In this document: positions 34,053-45,039 of the stretch, one piece after another
Numbering within the stretch: the stretch's first letter is position 1
How the letters are laid out: each line of letters begins with the position of its first letter
Assembly: GCF_050947875.1 (NCBI RefSeq)
Contig: NC_134576.1
Span: forward strand, 58,036,255 to 58,100,254
Length of the DNA stretch: 64,000 bases
Source of the DNA: Dermacentor variabilis
Lineage: Eukaryota; Arthropoda; Arachnida; Ixodida; Ixodidae
Direction: 5' to 3'
Notes under the pieces: generated by a model
Database searches by the model: none
Told to the model about the DNA's origin: nothing
Seen by the model: the letters and a program-made list of their open reading frames with translations, nothing else
Program-made: the position numbers and the translations under genes

Positions 34053-35008
34053 TACCGTATCTACTCGGATAATGATCACACTCGCGTAATGATCGCACCC
34101 CTAAATTTTGTTGTCAAACTTCGATTTTTTTATTTCCCGTGTAATGATTGCACGCCGAACTTGCCACAGCGATATGTCATGTGCCAAGTCTAGCTAATAA
34201 TGATCGCGCTTACCATCTGTCGACTGCTATTCGAACAACTCTTCAAGACAAACCAAGCGGTCTGCACGCAGCAAACATTCTTTAGCAGATGCCCCATTGC
34301 ATTCCTTTCATCACTTTCCGCACTTCCATGAGAAAAAAAAGGTACAACCAAACTTGCCTTTATTATGTGTAGGCTTTATAATGGTTGTGGTCAACAAAAA
34401 CGGCGCCTTTCGACTCTTCTCGGCTGCACTCGTGGGCGCGCAACAAATCACGAGCGGCGACGATAGCAGCCACGTTTACACTCATACGTTAGAAGTGTAC
34501 CGTATTCATAGGCCAACATTTGTAACACTGCTAAAATATTCGCCCACCCTTAGCGGAAACGTGCCATATTAGGATAGTTGTGAAGACAAATACCGCAGTT
34601 TCCGCAGCATGCCCGCCATGTGTTCCTATGTCACTGACAGCTAAGCGTGCCCATCTGTTTCTGTCCCCTCAAAGTGGACATGGCTATGGTATTGCCGCAA
34701 ACTTGCGATATTATTCATTACTGATACGGAAGAAACGGTTTGAATGCACGTAATGTATTCAAGAAAAGAAAAAAAAAATGCGTTTGGCGCGTTGGGCTTC
34801 CTCTGCCGGCCGCCATTTTTTTTGCGTCCCGCACTATATAAAGCGGCAGCCGCCTATTTGTTGACCTGTTGTCATCACGTAGCAAATGCCAGATGAAAAC
34901 TTTTTTTTCTTTTTGCGGGAAATTTAACCCGCGTAATGATCGCGCCCCTGAATTTCAGTCAATTTTTTCTTACAAAAAAGTACGATCATTATGCGAGTAA
35001 ATAGGGTA
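34053..35008. mobile_element. Non-autonomous TIR DNA element flanked by TA
   Basis: The ends 34055 (CCGTATCTACTCGGATAATG) and 35006 (minus: CCCTATTTACTCGCATAATG) are inverted copies, each next to TA. The inner parts of both ends repeat TAATGATCGC words several times in each orientation. No transposase frame is present. A TATATAAAG at about 34836-34844 lies near the right end. TA flanks and length suggest a Tc1/mariner-pogo-like relative, but the superfamily is inference. Confidence 0.65.
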
Positions 35009-35160
35009 GCACACTGAATTTTTAGCCTGTAAAGGGTTGTATACAAATGGGGCCAGCCAACTCTAGTCTTACAATAAACAAATATTTGTTCTTGCAATAT
35101 TGAAACCAGTCATAAAATATGTCCTCACAAATTTGGAAATAAATGCATAATGCACAATGA
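35009..35160. other. Spacer before the RTE LINE
   Basis: Holds a possible left target duplication TGCACAATGA at 35151-35160, matching TGCACAAAGA at 38869-38878 with one mismatch. Confidence 0.4.
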
Positions 35161-35180
35161 GTGCAGCGGTGGCGTACATA

Positions 35181-35253
35181 GTGCAGCGGTGGCGTAGAGG
35201 TAGAACACCCGCCTCGCGTGCAAGAGGTCCGTGGTACGAATCCCGGTGCCGCG
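35181..35253 (+). promoter_or_regulatory. tRNA-Gly-like head with A and B boxes at the LINE 5' end
   Basis: TGGCGTAGAGGT (35190-35201) resembles an A box and GGTACGAATCC (35233-35243) a B box, in tRNA spacing. The whole stretch resembles a tRNA-Gly (GTAGAAC..CCGCC...GAGG...). A 16-bp partial duplicate, GTGCAGCGGTGGCGTA, precedes it at 35161-35176. The 3' half of the same head occurs at the 5' end of copy 3 (56281-56325), so it belongs to the LINE and not to an adjacent SINE. It could act as an internal Pol III promoter, which is inference. Confidence 0.6.
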
Positions 35254-35277
35254 CAATTTTCCACCGGATAAAAAAAA

Positions 35278-35764
35278 TGGCTGTGGCTTAGCTAAGGTTA
35301 AGCCCAGGATGCGAAGCATACTAGCCTTTATTTTAACGCGACAGCGTTAAGGAGCTCGTGTCGCAGAAAAGCCGGTGTCGTCGGCGTCGGCTCAGGCGTG
35401 CGGCGCTTGCTCAGGCGCACATTTCGTTGTCGCGCCGAACGCTGCGTTGCTCGACGCTCACCGCGTCCGATGCGGGGCGCGTAGTCGCTGCGCCGTAGCA
35501 AAGCCACCTAGAAACAGTCTGTGTAGCACGCCGCAACCTTCGCTTCTCATTCCAACGAGCAGCTCTGTCTCCAGGAGGCATCTCACCTCGTGAGTGTCTA
35601 GCAGAGGCAAGCGCAGCTGATTATATACCGCCGCGACGCCGCGAGCGACGGCGCGAGTTGGAGCCCCGTTTCTCCTCTGTCGTGACGTCACGGTGACAAG
35701 TGGTATTGAAGGCGACACCGCCGCGCCTGTGGAGCTGGGTTGAGCTCTAGTAAAATGCTTCGCA
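35278..35764 (-). repeat. Nested repeat with ATGCGAAGCAT ends and its own TATA box
   Basis: It interrupts the LINE 5' UTR inside an A-run: copy 3 is continuous at this point. Inverted motifs ATGCGAAGCATACTAG (35309-35324) and CTAGTAAAATGCTTCGCAT (35747-35765) lie near the two sides. On the minus strand a TATATAAT at about 35620-35627 lies upstream of a short Arg-rich frame beginning MPPGDRAARWNEKRR near 35581. The block GCGACAGCGTTAAGGAGCTC (35338-35357) is one I have seen as a common tick repeat. The family is not named here. Confidence 0.55.
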
Positions 35765-35863
35765 TAAAAAATCCGCGTGTTGATAAAATTGCATAAACAG
35801 GCCTGGAGTGTGGCCTGATCCCGGTGAAGAGAACCGGTAACCCACTCCCTCACCAGAGAAGGA

Positions 35864-38826
35864 TTGGCCACCCTGGTGCAGTACTTGGCCACAAGCTCCT
35901 ATATGAACACAACTATCAAACCCCGGCCCTCAGTCCCCAGGAGCTGCGAAGTAACTGACCACGGCGGCGGTCAGACCTGCGACGCTGCAGAGGGTGCTAA
36001 GAATACTTGGGTCCGAATAGTCCGCCATTGTAATATGAACCTGGCAGCGTTTAACGCTAGAACGTTATTTGGTGAGGCGAGTCTAGCAGTGCTATTGGAG
36101 GAATTAGAGGGCAGTATATGGGATATAATAGGGCTCAGTGAAGTTAGGAGGCCAAAAGAAGCATATACAGTGCTAAAAAGCGGGCATGTCCTGTGCTACC
36201 GGGGCTTAGCGGAGAGACGAGAACTAGGAGTCGGATTCCCGATTAATAAGAACATAGCTGATAACATACAGGAATTCTATGGCATTAACGAGAGGGTGGC
36301 AGGTCTTGTTGTGAAACTTAATAAGAGGTACAAAATGAAGGTTGTACAGGTCTACGCCCCTACATCCAGTCATGATGACCAGCAAGTCGAAAGCTTCTAT
36401 GAAGACGTGGAATCGGCGATGGGTAGAGTGAAAACAAATACACTATACTGATGGGCGACTTCAATGCCAAGGTAGGCAAGAAGCAGGCTGGAGACAAGGC
36501 AGTGGGGGAATATGGCATAGGCACTAGGAATAGCAGGGGAGAGTCATTAGTAGAGTTTGCGGAACAGATTAATATGCGGATAATGAATACCTTCTTCCGC
36601 AAGCGAGATAGCCGAAAGTGGACATGGAGGAGCCCGAACGGCGAGACTAGAAATGTAATAGACTTCATACTCTGCGCTAACCCTGGCATCATGCAATATG
36701 TGGACCTGCTCAGCAAGGTGCGCTGCAGTGACCATAGGATGGTAAGAACTCGAATTAGCCTAGACCTGAGGAAGGAACGCAAGCAACGGGTGCATAAGAA
36801 GCCGATCAATGAGTTAGCGGTAAGAGGGAAAATTGAGGAATTCCAGATCAAGCTACAGAAGAGGTATTCGGCTTTGACTCAGGAAGAGGACCTTAGTGTT
36901 GAAGCAATGAACGACAATCTTGTGGGCATCATTAAGGAGTGTGCAGTAGAAGTCGGTGGTAACTCCGTTAGACAGGATACTAGTAAGCTATCGCAGGAGA
37001 CGAAAGATCTGATCAAGAAACGCCAATGTATGAAAGCCTCTAACCCTACAGCTAGAATAGAACTGGCAGAACTTTCGAAGTTAATCAACAAGCGTAAGAC
37101 AGCTGACATAAGGAAGTATAATATTGATAGAATTGAACATGCTCTCAGGAACGGAGGAAGCCTAAAAGCAGTGAAGAAGAAACTAGGAATTGGCAAGAAT
37201 CAGATGTATGCGTTAAGAGACAAAGCCGGCAATATCATTACTAATATGGATGAGATAGTTCAACTGGCTGAGGATTTCTATAGAGATTTACACAGTACCA
37301 GTGGCACCCACGACGATAATGGAAGAGAGAATAGTCTAGAGGAATTCGAAATCCCACAGGTAACACCGGAAGAAGTAAAGAAAGCCTTGGGAGCTATGCA
37401 AAGGGGGAAGGCAGCTGTGGATGATCAGGTAACAACAGATTTGTTGAAGGATGGTGGGCAGATTGTTCTAGAGAAACTGGCCACCCTGTATACGCAATGT
37501 CTCATGACTTCGAGCGTCCCGGAATCTTGGAAAAACCCTAACATCATCCTAATCCATAAGAAAGGGGACGCCAAAGACTTGAAAAATTATAGACCGATCA
37601 GTTTACTGTCCGTTGCCTACAAAGTGTTTACTAAGGTAATTGCAAATAGAATCAAGAACACCTTAGACTTCCGTCAACCAAAGGACCAGGCAGGATTCCG
37701 TAAAGGCTACTCAACAATAGACCATATTCACACTATCAATCAGGTCACAGAAAAATGTGCGGAATATAACCATCCTTTATATATAGCTTTCACTGATTAC
37801 GAGAAAGCGTTTTATTCAGTCAAAACCTCAGCAGTCATGGAGGCATTGCGGAATCAGGGTGTAGACGAGCTGTATGTAAAAATAATGAAAGATATCTATA
37901 GCGGATTCACAGCCACCGTAATCCTCCATAAAGAAAGCAACAAAATCCCAATAAAGAAAGGCGTCAGGCAGGGAGATACGATCTCTCCGATGCTATTCAC
38001 AGCATGTTTACAGGAGGTATTCAGAGACCTGGATTGGGAAGAATTGGGGATAAAAGTTAATGGAGAATACCTTAGTAACTTGCGATTCGCTGATGATATT
38101 GCCTTGCTTAGTAACTCAGGGGACCAATTGCAATGCATGCTCACTGACCTGGAGAGGCAAAGCAGAAGAGTGGGTCTAAAAATTAATCTGCAGAAAACAA
38201 AAGTAATGCTTAACAGTCTCGGAAGAGAACAGCAATTTACAATAGGCAGCGAGGCACTAGAAGTCGTAAGGGAATACATCTACTAAGGGCAGGTAGTGAC
38301 GGCGGATCCGGATCATGAGACGGAAATAATCAGAAGAATAAGAATGGGCTGGGGTGCGTTTGGCAGGCATTCTCAGATCATGAACAGCAGGTTGCCATTA
38401 TCCCTCAAGAGAAAAGTATACAATAGCTGTGTCTTACCAGTACTCACCTACGGGGCAGAAACCTGGAGACTTACGAAAAGGGTTCTACTCAAATTGAGGA
38501 CGACGCAACGAGCTATGGAAAGAAGAACGATAGGTGTAACGTTAAGGGATAAGAAAAGAGCAGATTGGGTGAGGGAACAAACGCGAGTTAATGGTATCTT
38601 AGTTGAAATCAAGAAAAAGAAGTGCGCATGGGCAGGACACGTAATGAGGAGGGAAGATAACCGATGGTCATTAAGAGTTACGGAATAGATTCCAAGGGAA
38701 GTGAAGCGTAGAAGAGGGCGGCAGAAAGTTAGGTGCGCGGATGAGATTAAGAAGTTTGCAGGGACAAGATGGCCACAATGAGTACACGACCGGGGTAGTT
38801 GGAGAAGTATGGGAGAGGCCTTTGCC
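35864..38826 (+). pseudogene. endonuclease-reverse transcriptase of RTE copy 1, lightly damaged
   Basis: The N-terminal frame (35864-36451) has the apurinic endonuclease motifs FNARTL, GLSEVRRPKEAY and VVQVYAPTSSHDDQQVESFY. A single-base deletion near 36440 shifts into the next frame (36451-38286). That frame has MGDFNAKVG, RNVIDFIL and VRCSDHRMV, then RT with KKGDAKDLKNYRPISLLS, DQAGFRKGYSTIDHI, FTDYEKAF, KGVRQGDTISPMLF and RFADDIALLS. A TAA at 38284-38286 replaces a Leu codon present in copy 2. The C-terminal domain (38296-38688 and on) has GAETWRLTK, WAGHVMRREDNRWSLRVT and two more stops. Normal function: nicking target DNA and target-primed reverse transcription. Confidence 0.85.
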
Positions 38827-38878
38827 CTGCAGTGGGCATAAGCAGGCTGATTATGATGATGATGATGATGCACAAAGA

Positions 38879-40302
38879 ACCTTGCTGATTGCCACCTTAG
38901 TGTCCTAATCAAGATCTTTTGATGTTTATAATTCCTTGTTTAATTCACTTTCTCTTGTGAATGGGCTCTGACCTAGAATACTCAGTGCAGGAGACTAACC
39001 CAGACCTGGAAGCCAATATTTAAATCTAAAATAAAGACATTCATCCCACGACCACGTCACTGCTATGTGATCAGAAGCATGCATCCATGGACATATAGTC
39101 TGTAAAATTTTTACATGATCTGTACTGTTACTCTTGCACTAATAAATTAGGAAATGCATTTGCTATTTAAAGCACTGCTGTGAACCTTTGTGTTTGAGAA
39201 ATGCAATACTCAATAGTGTAACACAACCAATGTGTGCATGAAATCTACGATGGCTTTGACATTCGTCAGTGTGGCAAATAGGCACTGAGAAATGCCAAGG
39301 GCATCATAGCTTTCGTGTCTCAAACCTTGTATGCGAGTATTACTGGTATCTTTGCAGTGAAAGGAAGTCACATTATTATCAGACTTATGAGGGGAATTGA
39401 TGTTTCTCTAGTTTAATTTTTTTTCTTTTTTCGTGCTCCTATATTCTTGACTTTTCCGAAAATAATGGTTGTTTGAAATAAGTACTCTATATTGCTCAAA
39501 TTTTTCCTGCACCAGAGCCCACGTTAGGTTACATTTCTTGAACACTTTGCAGCGCTGTAAATTATCAAAAGGAAGAAAAAAAAATGCCACAAGCTTGCAT
39601 TTTAGCCTTCTGTATAACAAGAATTATGAACCTATCAATTACATGCACAAGTACAAAAGAACTACGAAAAACTAGGCATAAAGACAGACATACATTATAA
39701 TAGCAGGAATCGATGGTGAGAATTCTAATAGAAAGTAACCATTAAAAACTAGGTACTAAAGACACATATGAATTATAATAACACAAGTATTTGCTAAGAA
39801 TTTGAAGAGACAAATAGAATGTCGTTTCAAATCACTCCACCCCAACATTCACCTTCGCTGGTCATGCTTTTGGATAGATGGCAGCTGAGGTACAGCTGTC
39901 AAATAGGTGAAACATGTAAAGGGGTCACCAAAGGTTGCACGCTGGTTGCACAGCAGGTTGCCTTGATCTCCGGACTCACTCGAGACTCATGCTTTGAGCC
40001 TTGTTGTACGTCGTTTGCAAGAGGCGGGGCCCGAGTGTGTGGCATGGCTTGGGCAAAATTTCGAGGGAACCTGAAAAACACAGATCCATATCTATAAGCA
40101 ACAAACTATTCTTCACCATAGGGCAAACCTGAAGTTTACCATCGGCACATAGCAGATAATGAAAACAGACACAGGTCAACAGACTCGAGGTATACAAATG
40201 TGTAAAAGTGTAAGTAAATGTGAAGAGCTGATTATAGGATGGAATGTTTCATTTTGTCTTTTGTATATCAATAATAGTATCTTAAGATAAAGTCAAGTGT
40301 GC
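38879..40302. other. Intergenic DNA; one doubtful exon-like patch
   Basis: Mostly AT-rich. On the minus strand a polypyrimidine-AG (about 40070) precedes a frame at 39899-40067 (FPRNFAQAMPHTRAPPLAND), which might be an exon, but I found no partner in a matching phase. Confidence 0.25.
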
Positions 40303-40312
40303 ATGGCCCTCC

Positions 40313-40555
40313 GCAAAAAAATTTAAATTATGGGGTGTTACATGCCAAAATCACTTTCTGATTAGGAGGCACGCCGTAGTGGGGGACTCCGGAAAGTTCG
40401 ACTACCTGGTGTTCTTTAATGTGCACCTACATCTAAGTACACGAGTGTTTTCGCATTTCGCCCCCATCGAAATGCGGCCGCCGTGGCCGGGGTTTGATCA
40501 CGCGACCTCGTGCTCAACAGCCTAACACCACAGCCACTGAGCAACCACAGCGGGT
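40313..40555 (-). mobile_element. Ruka-type tick SINE with target duplication, minus orientation
   Basis: A full-length copy. The tRNA-like head is at 40555-40480, the body GGCCGCATTTCGATGGGGG at about 40480-40462, and the A/T-rich tail at 40313-40330. A perfect 10-bp duplication, ATGGCCCTCC, lies at 40303-40312 and 40556-40565. Confidence 0.9.
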
Positions 40556-40565
40556 ATGGCCCTCC

Positions 40566-42638
40566 CCTATTTGTGTAAGTACGCTATTCCATGCGAGCTG
40601 TCTCAACCTGGCACATGACCACTTGAAATTTCCTTTTGAAAAACTGGAGGCCCTTCAATATAGGACAAATGTTAATTTCAAGAAATACGTAACTTAAAAA
40701 GCTTTTTTACTAGCGCAAGCACTAAGTGAGATTTTGTGTAAAGCACCAAACTATGCATCATAAAAGGCATAGCCAAAAAATTGGTTCCTTCATTAAGAGG
40801 GCCAAATTTTTCAGGACAATAAAAAGAGGCCTTACACCAAAATTTTAACTGCTTATTAGCCACTGCTCAGTTTATTATGCGTCAATAAAAATGAACAAAA
40901 TGGCTTATTAACTTTAGTTTCATAGAACTGGCTTACAGCAAATGCTGCAAATTTATGTAATCCACGTGTTTAGGACTTGTGCTGTATGCAAAAACTACTT
41001 TCAGGAAGATAAATTATGCAGCAGCGCACAGAGATGAGAATCAACTAGCAAAAAAAGTCAGTTTTGGTTTAAGTTTATCGGCATACTTACTATTGAGGCA
41101 GTCTTAGTAAATTTATGCCCAATACCATGTATGGGAGTACACTGTATTGTTTTTAAATTGCTAAAGCTTTATCAAAGCAGTTTTTGTGTTAAGCAAGAAA
41201 AAAAATTGTACAAGTGGTCTCCTACTAGTTTCAAAATTTGGATCGCGTTTCGTCTAATCCGCATAGCCTCTTGGCGGCTAAGACAAAATACATGGACTTG
41301 AGCATTCCTGCACTTATAGCAGGGAGTATAAACTGATTTAAAGTTCATTCGTTCCTTGCTGAGTGGCTACAAGCCACTTCACTCAAAAAGTTGCCGCTTA
41401 ATTACATCTATTTACCTTTAACATTCTGTCGGCTTCTAGCCTGCTTGGCATCATCACGAAGGCTGCCAACTCCTTAGTGGACGTAGTCAGGAGATGGTGG
41501 TGGCAGGACACAGTGGCAGGACACAGTGGCAGGAGCTGCCAAAGGCTTCAACTCCCTAGTGGACGTAGTCAGGGCACAGTGGTGGTAGGATGTAGGGGCG
41601 GGAGCCGCCAGAGTGTACCTGAAGCAAATTTGCACAAATACTCTTAGTCCTACCATGTCACAATTTACAAGACAAATTCAGCCGTCTGTGTAACATGGAT
41701 ACCAAAACAAATAAATGTAAACAGTTAGGTCCTACAACACAACTAGAACGTCGACAAAGAAGAAATGGTACTTATGCTTATGAAAATCCAAGCAACGAAA
41801 AAAAGGAATGTGCATCCGATTTGTTCATGGAAGCTCAGTGGAAACCTAAGCTAATACAATCAAGTGATCTGCTAGTCAACTGCAAACCTCGTAAAATGTC
41901 ATTGTATATTTTTTACACGCACTATGTTAAGCTGCATTAAAACAAGTTCAACATCTCTAAACATAAGTAAATCACGAAGCTAATTCAAGTAATGAATTCC
42001 AGTGGTCGTTAATGCAACAAAGTGCAAGCTCTGAATGAAGCTGGTCAAACTGGGTAGTGACAAATAACAATGTGGTTCTCTACATCTTGTGTTTCTGGCT
42101 TTCACTGTAGCAATAAAATACACAAGAAATTTCACATTCCTGACATTTCACCTACCTAATTTTTATTCCATAATGCATATTACTTCAGCAAGAGCAATAA
42201 TGCTGTCTTTTAATCGTAAATAGTGATAGAACAAGAAATTTTACTGCAGCCAATGTTTTGACAAGAAAACTTATCTCCTTCTCTCCGTCGAAACATTCAC
42301 TCCAGCGATGCTCCTTGTTCTACGGCTCTTCATCATTTCAAGTCTCTGTCTTCCTGTGTACCTCTGTACTTTCAATTTTGTATCAATGAAATTGTAATGA
42401 CGGAAAATTAGTGAATGTAGCTGATGAAGAACTTGGGCTTGTTGGCAGATAACGACAAAGTAATTGCGCAACATTGAGATACGGACAAAGGAGGCTTATG
42501 TGTGTCGTCTCCTCCAGCCATGTCTCTCCTTTGGACAATTACTCTATCTCGATGTAAAGGTATAACCCTTTGCACAATGCTGAAATGAATAAAGGCCAGG
42601 AAAGTGGACTCAAAAATTACAACAAATAGCATCATATG
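40566..42638. other. Intergenic DNA with a small minisatellite
   Basis: Apart from the repeat at 41463-41600 I see only short frames. A good minus-strand splice acceptor (TTCATTTCAG, exon start 42579) precedes a short frame (IVQRVIPLHRDRVIVQRRDM) that could be an exon, but it has no recognised partner. Confidence 0.3.
41463..41600. repeat. Small tandem duplication
   Basis: The phrase CTAGTGGACGTAGTCAGG and neighbours occur twice about 80 bp apart. Between them GGCAGGACACAGT is repeated in tandem. Confidence 0.55.
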
Positions 42639-42736
42639 CTAATGAGATGTGTAAAAGTGCCTGCTACAATCTGTGTCACCCATAACGTGCTGGATAAGAT
42701 GGCGTCTTCTTCTGGATGTTGCCATTTCTTGAGTAC
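42639..42736 (-). CDS. Candidate second (terminal) exon of an unknown spliced gene
   Basis: A strong acceptor (GTGCTTTATTTTAG) opens this exon at 42736. It reads TQEMATSRRRRHLIQHVMG and DTDCSRHFYTSH to a TAG at 42639-42641. Its phase matches the donor at 43938 of the upstream candidate exon. No domain recognised. Could also be a non-coding transcript. Confidence 0.3.
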
Positions 42737-43937
42737 CTAAAATAAAGCACATTTCAAAATGACAAAAATACACAGAACAACAGCAGTAGCACAGGAGATA
42801 ATGCATTGTTTAGAAAAAGAAAAAGTAATCGCTGATACACCGCAGATGAAATTTCCTTTATTAAAGTAGTAGAAAAATACACTACACGTCATCTCATTCA
42901 ATGCTGTGAGCGTTTCTTGGTACAAGAAAAAGGCATTTCTGCATGAAAACAGTAAAATAATCATAGCCTTCTACTTTTAAAAAATACGCTGCAGCGACTA
43001 AGCCAACTACAGCTGTATATACTTAAAATTGTTATATGCATATTACGATTGCCAAGACAGGAAAAACATTGGTTCATATGCAGCTCACCAGGAGGTACAA
43101 CTTTGCAATCAACTCATTTCTGCTTGCCAAATATCTGCACTAACATAAGATTACAAATAAAAAGACCCTCTTTTTCGTAAAACACCGGACTCAAAATAGA
43201 AAATCCAGTAGGAATACCACGAATTCTCTACATAACACAGCCAGGTTTTGTAAGCCTAGTAGGATTTACTATATAATGGTTGCAGCAAACTCATGCTTTT
43301 AAATATTTACAACCATGAAAATAACGATTACGTATAAAATAATAACATTATACGTCGGCTTATATTGTGCGCTAATGCGTTTCCGACTTACAGCCAAATG
43401 CACATTAAATTTGTTCTGTTTCAGCGCTTTTAAAGCGTTGTGTCTGTTCGCTTGTGCATGCAGCCGCCTTACCGCTACAAAAATATATGTGCTGCCACAT
43501 CGCCTGACACTGCCATACAGCGTTGTAGCGTTCTTATTATTCGCAGTAATATACCTAAAGCGCTAGTAAATCTTCAGAATACACAAGCTGTTTCGTCGAC
43601 AACCTGTCTTCGCCAGCGAAAGTCACACTGGTGCTACTATTGTATCTACACTTCAAGTTACGCAGTACTTGATATTCTACGGATATTTCGATGCGACAGG
43701 CCACTCGCCATTGGAGTCGTTAAGAACGGTGTTTATCTATGGCAGTACAGCTTTGCTATAATTTCAGATGCTCTCCTGAGGCTTCCGCCTGCCAGTAGTA
43801 TTTTCGCATACATACGCGCACGCATGCCTATGAAACGTCTGTGAACTGCCAAGAGAAACGTGGCGCAAAATGTAGCCGTACCGGAAGGGACGAGTACGCG
43901 CCGTTTGTAAAGTCCGAACAAAAGCTGATATGCTTAC

Positions 43938-44297
43938 CTGAGAGGTTAAGAGAAATATGGCACAGGTCACTCTCCGCTGGTAGTCCTTCGTATGCACCTG
44001 GTCGTCTCTGCATTGCGATCTCCCATATCACAAGGAAAACGCAGTGCAAACCGCCACACCTCGGGCGCTTGTGGCGGGCCGGCGAGCTGCACTTGGTCGA
44101 TGTCGGCAAAGACGAAATCGGCGACACGCTGCTGGCGGCGGTCCTCCTCGTCGCAATCACACAGCACGGACAGAAGTTCCCACCGTAATTTCCCGCAACG
44201 CCTCGTTGCAGTCGCCCCTAACGCAGCGCTTTCTGAACCACTCCATAGAATAAAGAACCACCACTCGACGACAACGTACTCGCGCGAGATGCAACAC
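43938..44297 (-). CDS. Candidate first exon of an unknown spliced gene
   Basis: A CpG-rich block ends at a very good donor, CTCTCAG|GTAAGCAT, at 43938/43937. Two overlapping frames are open. One (44297 inward) starts MFQLCCISREYVVVEWW and stops before the donor. The other, containing MQRRPGAYEGLPAESDLCHI, runs into the donor in phase 1, which fits the candidate exon at 42736-42639. The reading frame is therefore uncertain. The exon may be largely 5' UTR. No domain recognised. Confidence 0.3.
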
Positions 44298-44309
44298 AAC
44301 TGAAACATG

Positions 44310-45039
44310 GCGTCATGCTATTGACGGCTACGGCTTTGGATCATTTGTATCCGCACAACTGAGCAAAACAGTTGCGCTGGTTTCGGTTTTCTTTCCTCGC
44401 GTTGAAATCAAAACTGTTTGCTGAGTGATAATTTTACGTCACGTAAGCAATGTTCACGAATTAAACAGCCACGAATTTAACACGCGTCTTGAAATACCCG
44501 ATACGTTCACTTCGCAGAAGCAAAATTTGCTCGTCCGAGTGTGGTTACGTTTGAAATATTTATCGTTGGGCTGTCGGAGCCATCGTGGTCGGAGCGTGCT
44601 CGAAGTGGGAAGACGCGGCGTAATTGTGCTTAATTTGCTTAGCTATAACGGTGCGGCTGCCCTTGATCCCTGTCGAGTGCAGTTTGCTCTGATGTAAGGT
44701 AGAACTATAAAGCCGCCGACGTTACTGAATAATCTAGTGCACCTGAAGCTGCCAGAACTGCGGTATTTCCTCCACAATTTCTTGCGACTGCGTTCCGCTG
44801 TCACCAAATGCGAGCGTAGTCATTTGGCGGAGATTTAGCAACACATTTTCAAGAAATATCGTTCACCGCTGTTTCACGACGTGGAGAAGCAGCGTTGTTG
44901 GTCCTTCGTAAAATTTTCTGTTTATTGCGAATTTTCGATATCAGTTATATGGACACAACCATCGAAATATATCTGTCGGTGTTACCGTCAGCTTACGTGT
45001 AAAGTCAAGTGCGATAAGGTCCTATCCCGCGCCGTTGGC
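44310..45039. other. No feature recognised
   Basis: Could hold a promoter for the minus-strand candidate gene at 43938-44297, but no box is distinctive. Confidence 0.3.

Larger units (their letters stand above)
35161..38878 (+). mobile_element. RTE-clade LINE, near full length (copy 1)
   Basis: A plus-strand LINE with a tRNA-like 5' head (35181-35253), a 5' UTR broken by a nested repeat (35278-35764), one endonuclease-RT ORF with few breaks, and a 3' end in an ATG/TGATGA microsatellite (38853-38870). Single-ORF design, BovB-like endonuclease and RT motifs, and the microsatellite tail place it in the RTE clade. A candidate target duplication, TGCACAAtGA/TGCACAAaGA, flanks it. Other copies lie at 50936-52203, 53175-56325 and 61495-61580. 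Confidence 0.85.

Noticed and set aside
35181..35253. Working tRNA-Gly gene or separate SINE
   Set aside because: The anticodon arm is irregular, and the same head occurs at the 5' end of RTE copy 3, so it belongs to the LINE.
35458..35892. A 144-codon minus-strand frame
   Set aside because: It crosses from the nested repeat into the antisense of the RTE endonuclease leader, so it is composite and not a gene.
37896..38279. A 127-codon minus-strand frame, nearly repeated at 51224-51607
   Set aside because: Antisense of the conserved RT region in RTE copies 1 and 2; the match between the two simply follows the RTE similarity.
35151..38878. Firm target duplication for RTE copy 1
   Set aside because: TGCACAAtGA/TGCACAAaGA has a mismatch and its right copy overlaps the ATG-repeat tail, so it is kept only as a candidate.
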